From Chrysogorgia sp. JL179-B06 (taxonomy: Eukaryota > Cnidaria > Anthozoa > Scleralcyonacea > Chrysogorgiidae), in assembly GCA_035772405.1 (NCBI GenBank), contig JAYKKM010000078.1:978501-1042500 (forward strand): a stretch of 64,000 nt of DNA, in the 5' to 3' direction. How positions within the stretch are numbered: position 1 is the stretch's first letter; every line of letters starts with the position of its first letter. Positions 10,723 through 23,139 of the stretch are shown piece by piece. The position numbers were made by a program, and so were the translations under genes. A model generated the notes under the pieces. The model saw only the letters and a list, made by a program, of their open reading frames with translations, made no database searches and was not told where the DNA came from.

Positions 10723-12857
10723 TTGTCTTTGAACACGAGGAGTATAGTGAGCAAACGAATGGAACTGAGAGGCTTGTTGTCATCGAAGACTTATGAAGTC
10801 GTTGCAATCACTGAAACCTGGCTAGACTCGACAATTGTTAGTCTAGAAATATTCCCTGATGCTTTTCAAGTTTTTCGAAAAGGCAGGGAGGCGGTGTTTT
10901 GCTGGCCTTTAGTCAACAAATAACATGTATTAGGAGAAGTGAATTTGAAACGGCATGCGAGATTCTGTGGTGCGAAGTAGTTATTCCAAATCCTCATACC
11001 AGACTCCTAGTTGGGGTTTACTATAGACCTCCTTCGTCAGATATGGATTACCTACATGAACTTGAGCGATCGCTGGCACTTATCGAGCATAGTGGGAACA
11101 ACTTTGCAATGAGGAGATTTCAATCTTCCTGGTATCGATTGGTTGGTCTACACATCTCCATTTTGTGCTGATGCCTTATCTTGTGAGTTCTGTGATGTCG
11201 TTGGGGATTATTTTTTGAACCAATTGGTATTAACATTCTTGATTTGGTCTTAGTGTGGAAGTTTGTGACCCACTCGGTGTCTCTGATCACAACACCATAC
11301 AGTTTAAATTAAGACTTAAAATAGCGAGACCGAAATCAAGTCGTAGAATTGTTTACGATTTCAAATCAGCGGATTGGAACGCATTAAAGGATGATTTCAA
11401 AAACGCCCAATGGGACAACATCGATCAGGTTTGGGAGGCTTGGAAAACTTGTTTTTTCCAAGCCGTCAAACAAAACATTCCTTCCAAATATGTACAACCC
11501 CAACGCAATGCCCCATGGATTAATTCAGATCTGAAGAAGTTAATTCATAAGAAATGGAGATTTTGGAAAACAGCTCAATTTTCGGGGGACTCGGATAAAT
11601 GGACCAGTTATAGGAGATTTAGTAATTCTGTCAAAGATCAGCTTAACAAAGCCTATAATAACTATACCATCAATCTTACTGCTTCATTAGCTGAGAATCC
11701 GAAAAAGTTTTGGTCATTTGTTAAGTCGCGTACAGGTAACGCTAGTGTTCCAAGCTGTATCGAGAACAATGGGAAAAGACTGTTTTCACCTGTGGCAAAA
11801 GCAGACATCTTAAATTCTTTTTTCCATTCGGTGTTTGATGAAAAAGTGCCAGAGGAGTTGGTTAGTGCTGAAAATCCAAATGCAAGTCCTTTCACTGAGC
11901 ATGAAATTACAGACTTATATTGTAGCGCAGATGATGTTGCCATATTACTTGGTTCAATCAAAGTGAATAAAGCATGTGATCCGGACAACATTCCACCAAG
12001 GGTTTTAAAAGAATGTGCGTCAGTACTTGCACCATCGTTGGCAAATTTATTCAATATTTCTCTGACATGAGAGTGGAAACTAGCGAATATTGTTCCAATC
12101 CACAAGTCAGGCAAAAGATCTTTGGCAGAAAATTATCGTCCTGTCTCACTGACTAGTGTTATTGTCAAGACCTTAGAACGATTAGTTCACATGCATATTA
12201 CTCAGTTTCTAAATGAATTGAAGCTATTATGTGACAACCAACATGGATTTAGACAAAATAGATCTTGCGTTACTCAGCTTTTGTAGTTATTGCATAATTG
12301 GTTTGAGACATTGGATAAATTGGGCTCGGTCGACGACATATTTTTGGATTTCGCCAAAGCATTTGACAAAGTCTCCCATGCACATCTGATCTGCTGTGTG
12401 GAGTGAATCAGGGATTTTTTAACATCAAGAAAGCAACGTGTGGTGGTTGAAGGTCATGCCTCGGAATGGCTGGAAATAACGTCTGGAGTACCTCAAGGTA
12501 GTATCATTGGTCCGCTATTGTTTCTAGTGTACATTAACGACCTACCTTCGTTTGTTAGTTGTCATTCTGAGTTGTTTGCTGACGATACAGTACTTCATCG
12601 TCATATTGTCAACAATACTGACTGCGATCAGCTTCAAGGAGACCTGTCGTCTGCCTCTGAATGGTGCAAAGATTGGTTGGTAACTTTAAACATGGAGAAA
12701 TTTAAAACCATGTAAATTACCAGAAAGGTGAATCCCAAATGCCATGAGTATTCATGAGACTACCGTTCTGCCAACAGTAGATCAGCACAAACATTTGGGG
12801 GTTTGGATTGAGTCATCTTTGTTGTGGAACTGCCATATAAATAACATCTGACTAGAA
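10723..12857 (+). pseudogene. LINE endonuclease-reverse transcriptase
   Basis: The APE-type endonuclease shows LNTRSIVSKRMEL, AITETWLDS, VYYRPPSS and, in a shifted frame near 11110, GDFNLPGIDW; VSDHNTIQF follows at 11280. The RT follows with KVNKACDPDNIPPRVLKE, a stop at 12068, NYRPVSLTS, QHGFRQNRSCVTQL, DFAKAFDKVSH, SGVPQGSIIGPLLFLVYIND and the catalytic FADD at ~12580. At least four frame breaks are visible, so it is non-functional. Confidence 0.75.
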
Positions 12858-13018
12858 ATACGAATCCGCAATAATCCCCCTCGCCCACCTTTTGTACCCC
12901 CCCCCGCCTACGGGAATTTCTCCATCCATGGTGCCCAGACCTCGCACGCCGTGGCCGTGTATTTCTGTTTTGCAAAAATTCACAATTTCCAAAAGCCCGT
13001 TTCGTCGAAGAAATGTTT

Positions 13019-13655
13019 GAACGTTATCTCGGCCAATATTTAACCGATTTAAACTCTGAAAACAGATTTGGAATTAGCGAGTCAACATACATAACATACG
13101 CATTTACTATATTACAAGAACGTGAGTACCCTTCGTAAAAACGGTTGATATACTTAGAAATTATGCTGGTCACTTCGTCGTATATTATTTTGAACGTTAT
13201 CTCGATCAATATTTAACCGTTTTCAATTCTGATAACATATTTGGAATTAGTGAGTCAAAATACATAACATATGTGTCTACTATATTACGAGAACGTGAAT
13301 ACCCTTCGTAAAAATGGTTTATGTACTTAGAAATTAGTCGGCTTTGTCGGCTATGATAAGCCGGTCACTTCGTCTTATATTATTTTGAATATCTCGATCA
13401 ATATATAACGTTTTCAATTCTGATAACAGATTTGGAATTAGTGAGTCAAAATACATAACATGTGTGTCTACTATATTACGAGAACGTGAATACCCTTCGT
13501 AAAAATGGTATATGTACTTAGAAATTAGTCCGCTTGGTCGGCTATGATAAGCCGGTCACTTCGTCGAATATTATTTTGAATATCTCGATCAATATATAAC
13601 CGTTTTCAATTCTGATAACAGATTTGGAATTAGTGAGTCAAAATACATACTCGGA
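13019..13655. repeat. Tandem repeat, four units of ~175-195 bases
   Basis: Units begin near 13019, 13192, 13387 and 13578 with variants of TTGAAYGTTATCTCGATCAAT. Each contains TTTGGAATTAGYGAGTCAA, and the first three also carry CGTGARTACCCTTCGTAAAA. Later units also share GGCTATGATAAGCCGGTCAC. It interrupts the LINE. Confidence 0.8.
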
Positions 13656-14722
13656 CTCGGATTTCTATTTCCCCAAAAAACTGTCTCTTTTGGGAAAAAT
13701 CCTTTGAATCATGTGACGGTTCAATTTGAATATTAATTCAAATCTGAGTATCTAGTTACCAGGACCAAATTTTCCGATGTCGCGCGGACGGCGGATATAT
13801 GTAAACAAATAAACTCGATCCTAGATCAGGATCCGCTAGCATCTCGCATGATAAGGGACTAAACGCCGGTCGATATTAGCACCCTCGCCCTCAGGCTCAA
13901 AGAATCCTGTGGCTATTACCACCGCATTCAAGACTCTTGTGAGACCAATTCTTGAGTATGCATGCCCGGTCTGGTCCCCTCATCTTGCAAAACATGTCAA
14001 AGCAATCTAGTCAGTCCAGAGAAGAGCTACCCGTTTAGTTTGTGGACCTGACAAGTCCTACACAGAGAGACTTGACGAAATTAAGTGGTCAATTCTTGAG
14101 TTAAGGCGAGACTATCTAAGTCTTGTTCAGATGACAAGATGAGCCCAGAGAAAGTGTAATTTTGCGCTTTGTGCATTGTGGGACATGTACCTCAATAATT
14201 TAGGTGACTGTCCCATGATGCCTTGCGGTCAACCTCGGAAAACTAGCTATCGACCAGCCAGCGACAAGATAATCTTTGAGAAATTTAATTCAGATTGTTA
14301 TGTAACTCGGCGCTGAAACAGAGGATATATTCAAGTTTTGTATTCAGGCGAACTATTCTTGGATTTAAAACTATTCATTTTCTTCCAAAATAGAATTCAA
14401 ATAGATCAAAATAGTTATCGCTTGCTTTGAATAAAAACGTGTTCGTTGACAGCAGTCTTGAGTTCAAGTGATTCTCTGACCGTGTAACCATAGAAACAAC
14501 CTCATTAATCAACCAATCACAGTAAAGTATCTATGAACACATCCCGTCACACTTTGCAAGCATAAATTACACACTTTTTCCGGCACGTCTTCCAATGATA
14601 TTTGGTTACAGTGAGGTGGATTGCACTAAGTTTTTTTATTTAGTTGGCCGGTCGCGTACACGCAGCAACCATGTGAGGCCTATGCACCAATTACTTCAAG
14701 TACTCATTTTTTAATAGATACA

Positions 14723-15176
14723 TTAACTCTTTCCCTACAGCTGAAAAACATCAAAAATTGAACGACCACGTTGTTCTATTGATATCTCTTGAAATAACCA
14801 TAACTGTTGTGAAAGCTATACATTTTCTGGAAGCCCAATAAACCGGCTTTTACTTGTTCTTTTAAATTTCCCGAACAAAACACATTATGTTAATATAAAT
14901 TAGCATTAATTATCATAAATCAGGTTGAAAAATTTACATTTTTCCAGAAAAGGCCATCTTGCACGCCCGCATAGCATCTTGCAAACTCAAAATGCCACCA
15001 ATCGCAGAGTTGTTTATGAAATCAAATCAAACTTGGCGTGTGCGTGGATTTCATGTTCCTGGCGCTTGTCGAATTTCAATTTTTAATCTTGCGTTACCGT
15101 GTGCCGTGTTTTTCGATTGACGACTTTGCGGGTCATCAACGACCCATTTTAACTGCGCCCGTAGGGAAAGAGTTAA
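14723..15176. mobile_element. piggyBac-type MITE with TTAA target duplication
   Basis: The ends are TTAA followed by CTCTTTCCCTAC on the left, and GTAGGGAAAGAG followed by TTAA on the right. A TTAA duplication with such ends is the hallmark of piggyBac-family elements. The ~450-base interior has no transposase. The host LINE similarity is continuous when the element and one TTAA are set aside. Confidence 0.8.
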
Positions 15177-15280
15177 TCAGTGGAATTCTTTACCTAACGA
15201 GGTTATAACATCACCTAGTTTGGCTTCCTTCAAAAGATCTCTTTGGAACTATTTATCTAAAAACAACTGAATTAGATTTT

Positions 15281-16271
15281 TTTTAAATTTTATTTATTAC
15301 TGCAAGGAGTGGCTCAAAAATAGGAATTAAGTTTCCCCCTACCACTATCCAGCCAGCCGTTTTTTTTATTAGCAAATGCTCTGAGGTGGCTCTAAACATT
15401 ACTTTTATTGCTTACACTACCAGTATAATGTAAAAGTGCTACTGTAAAAGAGAATGTAAAAGGGATATTGGGATGTAACAAGAAAGTATTCAAGGTATTA
15501 TTTTATAAGGTCCTGGTACCCACTAAAGGTACTCACTAAGTGTCACAAGATATTAAAAGTGGAAATCCAGTTTGGATATTGTTGAAACCTATTCTTTTTA
15601 GTTCAAACCACACACACACATATACAGTCTTGACGACTATGATGATCGATGCTGTTCTTCAACATTTGCTTGCACTCGGCATCGCATTGTATTAGCCGAA
15701 ATTGCTTGAATTTTACCTCGTTTGAACGACTTCAGTCCATATTCCTTTCTTTACTATTGAGTTCGACTTGTACTGTAGATGTACCAGTCCACAGTCCAAA
15801 ACCTGAATTATTTTCTCATCGACTCTTGAGTATGAATGGAAACACAGGCAATTATATCTCTTATTGAATGAAATCCCGTGTGAACAAATATATATAAGAC
15901 GAAACCCCAAACATTTCATAATCAATTTCTTCGTTTAGTTCGTCAACCAAACTACTTTAGATCATGAAATCTTAAGAGAATGTCATCCTCGAGAACCAAC
16001 CATGTGCTTCGTTCTCGTAGCCATTTTTTCAACACCGAGCCCATGCAATAGTTAAAAGAATAAAGTGTCCTCAAAATATCACGTGTCATGCCTGTTAATT
16101 TGTTATTTATGTTAACGACGGTTTAATCACTCCTCGTGTCGTTAAAAAGTGGATATTTAATCACTGGACTAACTACGCTTTATACAACGCGATTTAATCG
16201 GGTCGTTAACTAACCGTCGTTAAGAAGTTAATCATGTGATTAACTTTAATCATGATTAAAGTTAATCACCT
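15281..16271. other. Non-coding right part of the Harbinger element
   Basis: No gene is supported. A short CA repeat lies near 15610. From about 16100 the sequence is rich in GTTAA/TTAAC motifs, matching the subterminal style of the left end. Confidence 0.4.
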
Positions 16272-16291
16272 TTTTATACAACCGGCCCCAG
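16272..16291 (-). repeat. Right terminal inverted repeat of the Harbinger element
   Basis: Exact reverse complement of 1121-1140. Confidence 0.7.
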
Positions 16292-17009
16292 AACTGCTAA
16301 ATTGGCTAACATAATCAATTAAATACAAGAACCGTGATATATGAATTATATAATAAAAACAATCAAATAATTGAAATGTTAGTTTTTGCAACATTTACTT
16401 GAAATGAAGTCTTTAAGCATTCCGAAATGACCCTGACAAAAAATTTTTGCTTTTGTTTGAGGAAAATCGTCTTAAACGTTAATTTTTTCGATACGAATCA
16501 ACGCTTTATAGACTCCTCATAGCGTCGCACGGCGAGGGACGTTCTTGCTGGTCCCACGAGTAACAGCGTCTACAGTGCAGTTGTATGCTACATTCTTGAA
16601 GGCCGATTTTAAAGGAAGAAGAAGAGTTGTCAAACACTTCAAGGGATTTATTCAAGCCCACATTTATGGGTTTTCAGGGAAATAACTACTGGGTAGTTTC
16701 AAATGACGTAAGTGCACAACTCAACACAGGTAATTCGTGTATATGATGAAACCAATTTTTACTGATTATTTCAAAACCCAAATACATTAAGGTGGTATAT
16801 TCAGAACTGCCGATGGGGAAATGGCTTAAGCAAAAATTAATTGCCTGCTCTTGGCACGTACCTGGACCATGCAAAACCAAATCCTTTAGTGTAATGATAT
16901 ATACCTTGGCTTACAGTACTTACACTATATGAACATGTGTTGTTATATATTGTTGCTGATGAAGATAGTGGGGCAGATAAATGCAATTTTGGTGAGAATT
17001 GTTCGAAAT
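16292..17009. other. Unassigned spacer
   Basis: AT-rich DNA between two transposon-like units. No domain-bearing ORF or repeat was recognised. Confidence 0.4.
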
Positions 17010-17442
17010 GTGATACAAGCATGAAACTTCACAGGATTGACATTTAGGCACTCCTTGACAATTCTAATCGATTAGCCAATTGAAAATCGAAAGCGTTTGG
17101 CGATAATGGCGTTTTGAAATGTGACGTCATTTTTTTCAAGATGGCCGCCATCTTGTGATATCCCTGTTAGTATATTTTCTATCAATGCTATGTTTATTCT
17201 TCTGTCTAAGTTTTTATTAGAACTATTGTTACAGATAACACTTTTTAATGTTTGACAACATATTTGATCTAACCTCCTCAATAAGGGCTTAGCTTGAAAC
17301 ACCAAAGTTTTGATCATCTCTTTCAAGTAGTGAGAAAAGAATACCCACATCTACGCTGATTATTGTAAACCACTGCCTACACTGGACTCCCACGTTGAAG
17401 TTATCATTATAGAGGAGTCGTCTTGAATAATGTCATATTTTC

Positions 17443-20400
17443 TCAAATCTGGCAGCTACAGCTACAAAGTCGAGTGCAAACAAGGCCAGACCGATAACAT
17501 TTACATCTCGCACAGCAACTTTTCTTGCAGCCACATTTTGTTAGTTCCTGGCAGCTGGACGCAACAGGTGGAAGATCTGTCCAATTAATCTTCCATTGAC
17601 CAGCTTCCTTTCTCCATCCCCATCTCTCAGGACTTCGTATATCTGGATTTGTTTTAGTTGCTTGTCCCCAGATTAATCCAGCTTGATATGCAGCACGTTG
17701 TGCATGCTTCTCAAGGGATGCTCGAGTTGGAGGGATTGACTGGTATGACCGCTGCTTTCGCGCGAAGAGATCTAGTCTTGCATCATTTACTGTCGTGGCT
17801 GTGCTAGACCTATCATACATAGCAACAACAAACTTTTCCAAGATGGACATATCCCGGTCACTTACTTCTGTTGGAATATGGCTTAGAGTTGCAAAAGTCT
17901 GAGAGACCTCCTCATCGCACACATTCCATGTCTGCCATGCTGACTTCTTCCCCTTTCCACGGAAGGCAGATACCGTATCACATCCTGTGAAAGCATGAAA
18001 AAATGGTATAGCACTGGATTGTACAGGCCCGATGGCATTGACTAAGTCGTGGACTGGAATCCAACGCATTTTTTTTTGGCCCGCTTCCAAACGTAATCCA
18101 CATTAAATCAAGACCAAGGTGTTGTAAGGATGGCATTACAGCAACAGCGATAACAATGACATCAGTATCGTTTGCTTTGACTATAACAGATTTAAGCCCT
18201 TGCAATGCTAGACTTCTGGCATGTACAAAAATCCGTGTATCGGCCTCTTCGTGATTGCACGGGGTAACCTCTTGAGGTACGGCTCTATTACTAACAACAT
18301 CTTCCCCCTTTGTTACTACGACCGTGTTTACAAGGCCATCAGCTTCAGATATCTTGTCAGCAAGGAACTTAAAAAGTTCTGTTTTGTTCTCACCGTCTCG
18401 CAAAAATGCTCTCCAATTTCCTGGTGCTTTAGTAGTAGGTGTTACCCTCCTTCTGATGCCTTTTCCTCTGTTGGTTCTCGTCTCATTTTTCAAGCTTGAT
18501 TCACGGTATGTGTCGAATACGATGTCTGTTCTTTCATACTTTCTGGAGTAAACCTGCATCTTTGGTAATATATCTTCCTTAAAATACTCTTCGAATGTCA
18601 TCTTTGAACTTGGTGGAAGAGTATTTACCATTGCAGATCCATCGATGATTATAGCATCTGTTTGCGGTTCATGCTCAGGTAAAGCCACTTTAGCCTCAAG
18701 CTCTTCAATTAGTTGAGACTTTTGACAAGAGTAAAGTCTGCAGTTGTCAGAGAGAGCTGCTGGTGTACAGTGATTTTCATACTGGAAAAACTCTTAAGGT
18801 CGCATCCCCTGGTTTGACACGAAATGAACATTCTGGAAAATAGCTGGCAGTCTTCTTTTAGTGCCGTCTTTTCTTTAGATGCACTTTCAGCTTGTTGTTG
18901 CTTGAAGAAGGCAATATCATTCTTCTTAATCGGCTTATAGAACGTTCCCTTTTCCATTTTATTTATAAAGATTTGAAGTTTCTCTTTTCCTCCTTTTTGG
19001 TGTGTTATCAATTTAGCTCTATCTGGATGGGCGATATCTTTCGTGTCAAGAGATAGAAGATCAGGGGATTCTTCTTGGAATGGATTACCAAAATCCAACA
19101 GTACACCCACTAGCCGGTTAACATTCTTGAAAAATTCTTGCTGAGCCTTTGCATTATCCTCATGGTGCTTTTTGGGAGTATTTGCATCTTTTGTCCCTGA
19201 GAAACAGTCATATACGGATATAAAACGACTCACCTCTGGTCCCGCCACCATCCACCTTCGCAATGCTGCTTCATCCTCAGTAAGACCAATAGCGCCTCCT
19301 TCGCCTTTTATGATTGCGTTGTTTTGCTCGTGCGCCTGATCAACTTCTTTGCGTTTATCGCACCACACTTTAAAGTCAAGGGCTTCAGTGTCGCCATCGT
19401 CGTCCTGCGTGTACTTGTTGTATGCACTTTTCATAAGCTTGAATAAAGCGCATGCGGTGACTTGGTGAGCATGTCTTGCTCTTGTAACACTTGATACTGA
19501 TATAAAAGATTGAGCGGTTCCAGAGGAAGCTACGTCTGCTTCTGTAAGGGCGCTAACCCATCCACTGTCTTTTAGAATTGTTCCAATTGATCGAAGTGCT
19601 GCCAATTCTATGTGGAGACCTCCGAACATTATTACGAACTTGTCTTCGCCATACTGCTCTGGCCATTCCCATTGTATCTGCTTGGCCAATGCATACAGAG
19701 GCTGGTCAGCAGCCATAACTGGAGTCTCCTGGGTTTAAAAATTCAGTCGTTTCTCGAATCTTGCCCATTGCATGCTTGATTGTTGCAACAGAGTGAGCTA
19801 CATCCCTCCAAAGAGGTAGCAGTGCTGCAATGCTTATTTGAAAATTCTGGCCTCTCTTTTTTGAAGCATGATAAGCTGACCACGTGATACTGACACTTTC
19901 AGCGACATCCTCCGTTAGATTTACTATTTCTAACCAGGCATATTCGAGACTTGGGTTTGTTGATATAGACCCCATTAATTATACCACTCCATTTGGCGCT
20001 GCGGTTGGTTCAGGACTCACGCGTAAATAGGCTGGTTTGATATTGGTGTAACTTTCGGGGAGTGCAGGCACTCTTTTTACCGTTTTATCTCCTAGTTTGA
20101 GACCTTCGCGTGATTCGCCTCCATTTTTGGAACTTGGGTGTTGAAAAATTGAAATGCCTGTACCGTGGAAGGATGTCTGTGCTGTAGTTCAAGTAGGATT
20201 ATGATCAATGTTGTCTACTGCTGAGCTTGTGAATAAACCCTTCCTTAATGTTGGTGGGCAAACAACACCATCCTCTACATATTGGTTGACAACAGCTTCG
20301 CCTAGACCCTGTCATAGGAAATGCTAATTCCACTATCGTATAGCATTTCCACAAGTTTCCTGTTCCTATGTCTTGAGTATACAGACAACCCAATATAAAC

Positions 20401-21612
20401 TTGAAAAGGAGTTTCACGATCTTTTGAGTGCCTGTGAGTCTTTACACCTTCGTTGTATCTGGCAGAGCAGTTGTACTGAAGAAGTTGAGCCAATGCAAGA
20501 TTTGGTTTTGAGGCACCATATCGAATTTGTGATTTTATATCCGCCCCATGTTCTAACATGCACACAAATTCAAGTAACGATGTGGGGACAGCCTCCTCAA
20601 TAGAATCTCCATTGAGGGTTTTTTCCAATGCCCATTTGTGGGATAACATGTCCTTTCGGATTATCGATGCAGCTTTTGCAAGATGAAGCGCGTCACTAGT
20701 AATATTTTTCTGTGCTAACACATCACCGATATTACTGTGGAACACTATGAACACATCACGCCCATCATTATAAGATTGTACTTCTGTCATATGTAATAAC
20801 AATTGTTCTTTCAATCTTGTAGAGTTCAGATGTGGACAATCAACACCAAGTTGCTCAAGTCGCTGCCCATACAGTTTCAATAGTTCAGCGATCTTGAATC
20901 TGACCGCACCATCATCTGATGTAGCTGTTTTTGATTCGGTTATAAATGTGACAAGTTCAGAAAAAGCAATGGCATAGGCCTCTCTCTTTGGAAGTATTCC
21001 CTCGCATGTGGATTGTTCTTTGGCACTCATTTCGGCTCGCTCCCTGTTATACAGTGCTGATAAGCAGGTTGGGTGGTACTTAAACTCTTGAGCAACTATG
21101 TCTCCTGCACTGAGTTTTGCTAGTAGTTTGCCGTCATTTAAGATTTTTGCACAGTTGTTTAGCCTATCATTCAGCTTCATTGTTATTGCTTTTCTCAAAT
21201 GTATAGCTTTATCTTCTTTATCGCATAAAAAACAGTGTAATTTCGAGCAACTGGAAGATCTCCTTTGTTTTTTATACCCCGTTTCCTCTGTTGTTGTCGT
21301 TGCTAAAGTTATTTTCTTAGCTCTGTCCAACTTAGTGTTGTTCAAAAGTAATCTACAGCTCTGGTGATACTTTGCATTATTTTTTCTTAAAGTGTCGTCT
21401 ATACCCCCACCTTCGTCTAGTCTACGAGGATCCAGCATGAGCGGTAGCGCATTAATTGCCTTAAATTGTGGAATGTTTGTTGCAATATTCCTGTAACAGT
21501 CAGTTTCTTTTTGTGTGGGATTTGAGTGAGGTGACTTCAACTCTTCTTTATTTTCTTGTTGACAGAGACAACACTTACTCCAGTCGGTTTTGAATTCCAC
21601 AGGTGTTGCCAT
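17443..21612 (-). pseudogene. Long transposon protein with ADTRI and HAFTGCDT motifs and CXC domain
   Basis: One gene of perhaps 1300-1400 codons broken into five main blocks. Block 1 (21612-20302) has paired Cys/His clusters (CCLCQQ, CFLCDKE). Block 2 (~20310-19985) reads on in another frame with one stop (KGLFTSSAVDNIDHNPT, HGTGISIFQHP). Block 3 (19975-18709) contains MFGGLHIELA. Block 4 (~18760-18080) has IIDGSAMVN, NHEEADTRIFVHA and KANDTDVIVIA. Block 5 (18090-17443) has FFHAFTGCDTVSAFRGKGK and a C-terminal run CKKSCCARCKC resembling the tesmin/TSO1 CXC fold. The block 4/5 break falls in a run of T at 18069-18078, which suggests an indel. The acidic motifs of block 4 are spaced like those of FEN/PIN nucleases; that is inference. 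The family recurs in invertebrate and fish genomes, but I do not know an accepted name. Confidence 0.65.
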
Positions 21613-21659
21613 TTTCTGATCCTGAATAATTACTGATATGAATAGCCCCTTGAGGGTAA

Positions 21660-22270
21660 CGGAAACAAAATAACCGTTTAGACACGTTTGTTGGAATTGA
21701 ATTATTTTTTCATAAATTATTTATAGTCACGTACGACTCTCAATCTATCAATTTCGAACCAAAATTTAATTACTGCAATTTAGCATTTAAATACATTCTC
21801 CAACGCTGTATTTTTCACTATTTTACTAAATGTATTTTTCCCATTTAGCAATATTAACTTCAACTCTATATACTATGACAGGAATGAAGTTTCTATTTCC
21901 TTTGACATTCATCATTAGAGTTTAAACATACTTGTTTAATGTTTAGATACTAAAAATATATAATTATAATATTCTAAAACAATATTAATCAACAACCAAC
22001 TTACCACTTGTTACTCTTAGTAAGAAAAATAACACGATAAAACTTCCACTAACACCAGAGATGGAATTTCAAAATGGCTGCCATCAAACACAGGTACCCC
22101 AAACTGCAACAGGGAATTAGATCCTAAAAAACTCATTATGTTCCTCTGCCGTTTAAAGTTTTTATTATGAAATAAGAGCGATAAGGGAGTTCACTAAACA
22201 CTATATAGATAATTGCGAATATAAAAATGTTTTAATAACCTCAGTTTTCCTTCAAAAAAACATTATCCGC
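21660..22270. other. 5' non-coding part of the minus-strand transposon gene
   Basis: AT-rich leader between the start of the long protein (21612) and the right TIR. No ORF or RNA gene was recognised. Confidence 0.4.
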
Positions 22271-22434
22271 CATCTTGAAAATGGCCGCCATCTTGGATAT
22301 CTTCATTCATTCAGTTATCTTGTTTAAAGCTGATTCTGCGATGGCTAATCGGCTAGGTTTCCTTATTAACCTAAACTGATAACTCATGCCAAATATCATG
22401 CTTGTATCACAATCTGAATGATTTTTCATTTATC

Positions 22435-22823
22435 AATACACTTATACTGGTCTATAATCTCTATGGAAAATATTGAACCTAATATTGACAATCTTTATTA
22501 AAACAGGCAAACTGAGATGCGGGACACTTTAGTCCCTAACGCAATCACGTGGTTCCAGGATGAACAACCATTCTGACTCACCTTTCAATGTCAGTTAAAC
22601 AAAACCGCGCTGTATCCTGATAGTGGGGCAGCCCACAGCGGGATACAGCGCGGTTTTGTTTAACTGACATTGAAAGGTGAGTCAGAATGGTTGTTCATCC
22701 TGGAACCACGTGATTGCGTTAGGGACTAAAGTGTCCCGCATCTCAGTTTGCCTGTTTTAATAAAGATTGTCAATATTAGGTTCAATATTTTCCATAGAGA
22801 TTATAGACCAGTATAAGTGTATT
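22435..22823. repeat. Perfect 183-bp-arm palindrome
   Basis: 22435-22617 is the exact reverse complement of 22641-22823, with a 23-base centre. No mismatch was found when the arms were read against each other. It lies just outside the transposon-like unit. Such identity means either a very young foldback element or a fold-back assembly artefact. Confidence 0.9.
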
Positions 22824-23139
22824 AAACATATTATTAATAGATTAAAAAAGCTTGCGCCAGCTGGGTGGGAGAAATTACAGGATTTGACCAAGATTTTGCT
22901 CCCGACCTACTGGAATTTTATTAGTTTTTTAAGATTTTTATCAAATCCCCTACCCTTGCCCGGCCTCCCCCATGGGGTTTACATTGATAATACATAAAAG
23001 TCAAAATACAAAGACCTTCCTGATGGACAATGCAATTTTCACTGCACAAAGAATGGTCAATGTCATGATTGACCGACAACACTCATGGTCTCGTCTCACG
23101 CTGCACTCTAATGACGAATATGTTTAATCCTTAACTTAA

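Larger units (their letters stand above)
10680..15280 (+). mobile_element. CR1/Jockey-type LINE, interrupted and degenerate
   Basis: Coding similarity lies in separated blocks: endonuclease and RT at about 10720-12857, the post-RT region at 13885-14160, a short piece at 14645-14726, and the C-terminus at 15173-15270 (WNSLPNEV). A tandem-repeat insertion (12858 to ~13880), unassigned DNA (14160-14645) and a TTAA-flanked MITE separate them. Across the MITE the LINE similarity continues without loss, showing a clean insertion. Confidence 0.75.
1121..16291 (+). mobile_element. PIF/Harbinger-type DNA transposon, heavily nested
   Basis: The ends are exact inverted copies of ctggggccggttgtataaaa (1121-1140 and 16272-16291). 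Both subterminal regions are rich in CGTTAA/TTAACG motifs, and a second internal copy of the end motif lies near 1232. Between the ends are the two genes expected of Harbinger elements: a HARBI1-like transposase on the plus strand and a Myb/SANT-like gene on the minus strand. A Gypsy element, a LINE, a tandem repeat and a piggyBac-like MITE inflate it to 15 kb. No clear 3-bp target duplication is seen. The alternative is that the two ends belong to separate MITEs of the same family. Confidence 0.65.
17010..22415 (-). mobile_element. DNA-transposon-like unit with long divergent TIRs
   Basis: The outer motif TGTGATACAAGCATGA at 17010 is repeated inverted near 22400-22415. Similarity continues inward through a CTAATCGATTAGCCA-like stretch and a paired AAGATGGCCGCCATCTTG motif (17140 and ~22280). 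The unit encloses one long minus-strand gene in pieces. No target duplication is evident. The superfamily was not recognised by name. Confidence 0.6.

Noticed and set aside
12760..12975. Arg-rich minus-strand ORF of 71 codons
   Set aside because: Antisense to LINE and insertion sequence; composition follows local GC bias.
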